Assembly (NCBI GenBank): GCA_900539665.1
Contig: UQCV01000060.1
Location: forward strand, 1-13,813
Length of the DNA: 13,813 bases
Direction of reading: 5' to 3'
Origin: an uncultured Succinivibrionaceae bacterium
GTDB lineage: Bacteria > Pseudomonadota > Gammaproteobacteria > Enterobacterales > Succinivibrionaceae
In this document: one piece after another, positions 11,791 to 13,813 of the stretch
How positions within the stretch are numbered: position 1 is the stretch's first letter
Layout of the letters: each line of letters begins with the position of its first letter
The notes under the pieces: model-generated
Told to the model about the DNA's origin: nothing
Database searches by the model: none
What the model saw: only the letters and a program-made list of their open reading frames with translations
Program-made: the position numbers and the translations under genes

Positions 11791-12453
11791 TTAGTTAATC
11801 CGTCTATGGTCAAGTTTACGGGCTAAGTACATCCCCGCTACCTGCATAACTTGCACGATCAGGATTAACAAGATAACGGCAATCCACATCATTTTTGAGT
11901 CATAGCGGTAGTAGCCATATTGAATTGCAATAGCCCCTAAGCCACCGCCCCCAATGGCGCCAGCCATTGCAGAGTACCCTAAAATGGTACACAAAGAAAT
12001 AGCCGCCCCCATTAAAAGTGAAGTTCTCGCTTCAGGTATTAAAACTCTAAAGATGATTTGCAAGTTTGAAGCGCCCATACTTTGCGCAGCTTCCACCACC
12101 CCACGATCAACTTCATTTAAGGAAGATTCCACTAAACGCGCGATAAATGGGAACGCACCTAACACCAAAGGAACGATAGTTGCGGTAGAACCGTAAGACT
12201 TCCCAACAATAAAGGTACTAATTGGGATCACTATAACCATTAAAATCAAAAATGGAATACTACGAGCCACGTTAGTAATGATGTCGACCGTACGGTAAAG
12301 TGGTCTGTTTTGCCGTAAACCACCACGGTGGCACACGTTAAGACAAATGCCTAACGGTAATCCTAAAACGTAACCTAAAAAAGTAGAAGCCAAAGTCATA
12401 TAGATAGTTTCCCAGGCCCCTTGCAGCATTAAAGAGGTGATATCGTTGTTCAT
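11791..12453 (-). CDS. metI: MetI, methionine ABC importer permease
   Basis: Inner-membrane permease through which methionine passes; a MetI dimer sits between two MetN ATPases. 220 aa, the normal length. Five hydrophobic segments are visible: WETIYMTLASTFLGYVLGLPLGI, SIPFLILMVIVIPISTFI split around a loop, VPLVLGAFPFIARL, ISLCTILGYSAMAGAIGGGGLG, and MWIAVILLILIVQVMQVAGM. The coupling (EAA) loop reads EAAQSMGAS then LQIIFRVLIPEA, which docks onto MetN. The start ATG 12453 overlaps the metN stop (ATGA), with GGAGG 11 nt upstream inside metN, so the two are translationally coupled. Confidence 0.93.
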   Translation of the reverse strand: MNNDITSLMLQGAWETIYMTLASTFLGYVLGLPLGICLNVCHRGGLRQNRPLYRTVDIITNVARSIPFLILMVIVIPISTFIVGKSYGSTATIVPLVLGAFPFIARLVESSLNEVDRGVVEAAQSMGASNLQIIFRVLIPEARTSLLMGAAISLCTILGYSAMAGAIGGGGLGAIAIQYGYYRYDSKMMWIAVILLILIVQVMQVAGMYLARKLDHRRIN

Positions 12454-13532
12454 GCTTTGAATTCCTCCACAAAAATATTAAGGCTACGTAAATAGGTTCG
12501 CATCTGGGCGCTCACTTCCGGATCTTCAGGTAATTCAAGTAGCATCTGGCCTACTCGTTCCCCACCAATCATTTGCGTATCGGCAAACAACACGCTAACT
12601 GGTTCTTTGTACTTCATAATCATTTCATAAAGCACCGGTACATCGACATTGCTTGAATTAAAGATAATGCGCACTCTGCGTGGAGAATTAAGAAGTGGCA
12701 CATTAGCGCCATCGGTGATAATACGGCGCCCTACATCTGAGGTTGGATGTGCGAACACTGAAGCCACCGCCCCGCTTTCTTTAATTTCCCCGTTTTCCAT
12801 AATGGCTACCGTGCTACAGATTTGGCGTACCACGCTCATTTGGTGCGTGATAACAACGATGGTAATCCCATGAGTAGCGTTAATTTCTTTTAAGATATCG
12901 AGAATCTGACCAGTAGATTGAGGATCAAGCGCCGAAGTTGCTTCGTCACAAAGCAGGATTTGTGGATCGGTAGCTAAAGCCCGGGCAATAGCTACACGTT
13001 GCTTTTGGCCCCCGGATAACTGCACTGGGTAAGAATTACATTTATCGGCCAACCCCACTTCAGCTAATAAGGCTTCAGCTCGCTGTCTAGCCTGAGCTTT
13101 AGCAACCCCATCAATAAGGAGCGGAAACATCACGTTTTCCACCACGGTGCGCTGCATTAACAAATTAAAATGCTGAAAAATCATCGCCGTGCGTCGACGT
13201 AAGTTCGCAAGCTCCCGACGGTTTAAGCGCCCAAGTTCCGAACCTAATACGGTTACAGTACCAGTATCAGGCACTTCTAAGAAATTCATGCAGCGGACTA
13301 AAGTACTCTTACCAGCCCCTGACATCCCGATGATCCCACAAATTTCGCCTTTTTGGATATCTATAGAGACGTCTTTTAATGCTTGTACCAACTTACCTTT
13401 AATTTTGTAAGTCTTATTCACGCCTTTAACTGAAATTACAGTTTCGGAAGTTACTTCCTTTACAGAAGCTGTCTTTTTAGAAGTTCCTTCCTCTGCATCA
13501 GCTTGCCCTTGTGTGTGGCGGTTATCTACCAT
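12450..13532 (-). CDS. metN: MetN, methionine ABC importer ATPase with NIL domain
   Basis: Cytoplasmic ATPase that drives methionine uptake. 360 aa. Order: an unusual charged N-terminal extension of about 30 residues, then the ABC domain from VISVKGVNKTY with Walker A GMSGAGKST, Q-loop QHFNLL, signature LSGGQKQRVA, Walker B ILLCDEATSALDP and switch His in ITHQM, then a C-terminal NIL domain (from about 280, VRIIFNSSN to the end), which in MetN binds methionine and inhibits transport when the cell is replete. Start ATG 13532 has GGAG 9 nt upstream. First gene of the operon with metI; typical MetN is about 343 aa, the surplus being the extension. A palindrome lies just before the ribosome site. 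Confidence 0.94.
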   Translation of the reverse strand: MVDNRHTQGQADAEEGTSKKTASVKEVTSETVISVKGVNKTYKIKGKLVQALKDVSIDIQKGEICGIIGMSGAGKSTLVRCMNFLEVPDTGTVTVLGSELGRLNRRELANLRRRTAMIFQHFNLLMQRTVVENVMFPLLIDGVAKAQARQRAEALLAEVGLADKCNSYPVQLSGGQKQRVAIARALATDPQILLCDEATSALDPQSTGQILDILKEINATHGITIVVITHQMSVVRQICSTVAIMENGEIKESGAVASVFAHPTSDVGRRIITDGANVPLLNSPRRVRIIFNSSNVDVPVLYEMIMKYKEPVSVLFADTQMIGGERVGQMLLELPEDPEVSAQMRTYLRSLNIFVEEFKA

Positions 13533-13549
13533 AAAACAACACTCCGGTC

Positions 13550-13567
13550 CGGTCTAATATAAGACCG
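13550..13567 (-). promoter_or_regulatory. Palindromic operator over a possible -10 of metN
   Basis: CGGTCT-AATATA-AGACCG is a perfect 6-6-6 inverted repeat lying 18 nt before the metN ATG. Its centre on the minus strand is TATATT, a fair -10 box; transcription would then begin just before the GGAG, with a leader of about 15 nt. No good -35 is seen at 17 nt (GCTCAA). It is not a MetJ box. It could alternatively act as an RNA hairpin next to the ribosome site. Confidence 0.4.
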
Positions 13568-13677
13568 ACTTTTACAAATTGAGCGTTTAAAATAAAAACA
13601 AACGCCCAAAACTTTAACTATCAAGAAAATGCAATCATGTTACTTATTTTGCTTTGATTGATCAAGAATTGCACATT

Positions 13678-13690
13678 ATTCAAGTTGAAT
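13678..13690. promoter_or_regulatory. Small dyad ATTCAA-G-TTGAAT upstream of metN
   Basis: Perfect 6-1-6 inverted repeat about 145 nt before the metN start, in the otherwise featureless strip 13568-13760. Possible regulator site; the partner is unknown, and the half-sites are opposite in orientation to the MetR consensus TGAA-N5-TTCA. Confidence 0.3.
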
Positions 13691-13760
13691 TCTAAAGGCT
13701 TGATTAAAAAGTAAAAGCCAGTCCTTGCGTCACCATAAGCTTGGCCCTAGTAGCCAATGT

Positions 13761-13800
13761 CAACTACCCACCACCTAAAGGTAGTGGGCTTGTAACTGCC
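13761..13800 (+). mobile_element. IS200/IS605-like end (left-end type hairpin) at the right edge
   Basis: Hairpin CCCACCACC (13767-13775), loop TAAA, GGTAGTGGG (13780-13788) with a single mismatch, preceded by CAACTA and followed by CTTGTAACTGCC. This layout is what I recall from left ends of IS200/IS605-family elements. If so, an element or its relic begins here and continues past the window; transposase genes cannot be seen. Confidence 0.5.
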
Positions 13801-13813
13801 CAGTCGTAATAAC

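Noticed and set aside
13533..13760. SAM riboswitch or MetJ boxes upstream of metN
   Set aside because: No AGACGTCT-type tandem boxes and no recognisable SAM riboswitch core; only unrelated dyads were found.

Overview
The window looks like a chromosomal stretch of a low-GC Gram-negative bacterium. The metNIQ methionine importer with a lipoprotein MetQ, a signal-peptide Sel1-repeat protein and a membrane-anchored Sel1-like protein with paired cysteines all suggest a proteobacterium. A host-associated gammaproteobacterium of the Succinivibrionaceae type is my guess, not a demonstrated placement. Intergenic DNA is very AT-rich and unusually long (several gaps of 350-750 nt), with many small repeats and hairpins.

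Left end (1-1566) is a decayed mobile and defence region. It holds the start of an IS256-family transposase running off the left edge, then a tyrosine recombinase reduced to its catalytic domain, probably cut by that IS. Convergent with it is a 5'-less half hsdS (one target-recognition domain). A recombinase beside a silent hsdS half is the layout of phase-variable type I restriction loci; no hsdR or hsdM is visible here.

1567-4383 holds a single-pass membrane protein with four cysteine-paired Sel1/Hcp-like repeats (minus), a 750-nt AT-rich gap, and a fold-III PLP decarboxylase related to LysA, behind an inverted-repeat operator.

4384-8350 centres on an 851-aa fusion of CoA-disulfide reductase, rhodanese, TusA and a DsrE-like domain. 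It has one candidate catalytic cysteine per module, so sulfane sulfur could pass between domains of one chain. It is followed by a strong terminator and an unrecognised 98-aa protein ending in a CxxCxxCxxxCP motif.

8351-9451 (minus) is a secreted Sel1-repeat protein. 9452-13813 is the methionine ABC transporter on the minus strand: metN and metI overlap by ATGA and are followed by a hairpin. metQ is separated from metI by about 660 nt of repeat-rich DNA, has its own terminator and carries an unusual repetitive Ala/Pro/Glu/Lys tail. Hairpins resembling IS200/IS605-family ends lie on both sides of this locus (about 10043-10064 and 13767-13788).

The items most worth following up are the four-module persulfide enzyme with its small Cys-motif neighbour, the silent hsdS cassette with its IS-truncated recombinase, and the repeat-rich met control region. 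I did not find a convincing wholly new defence or biosynthetic system.
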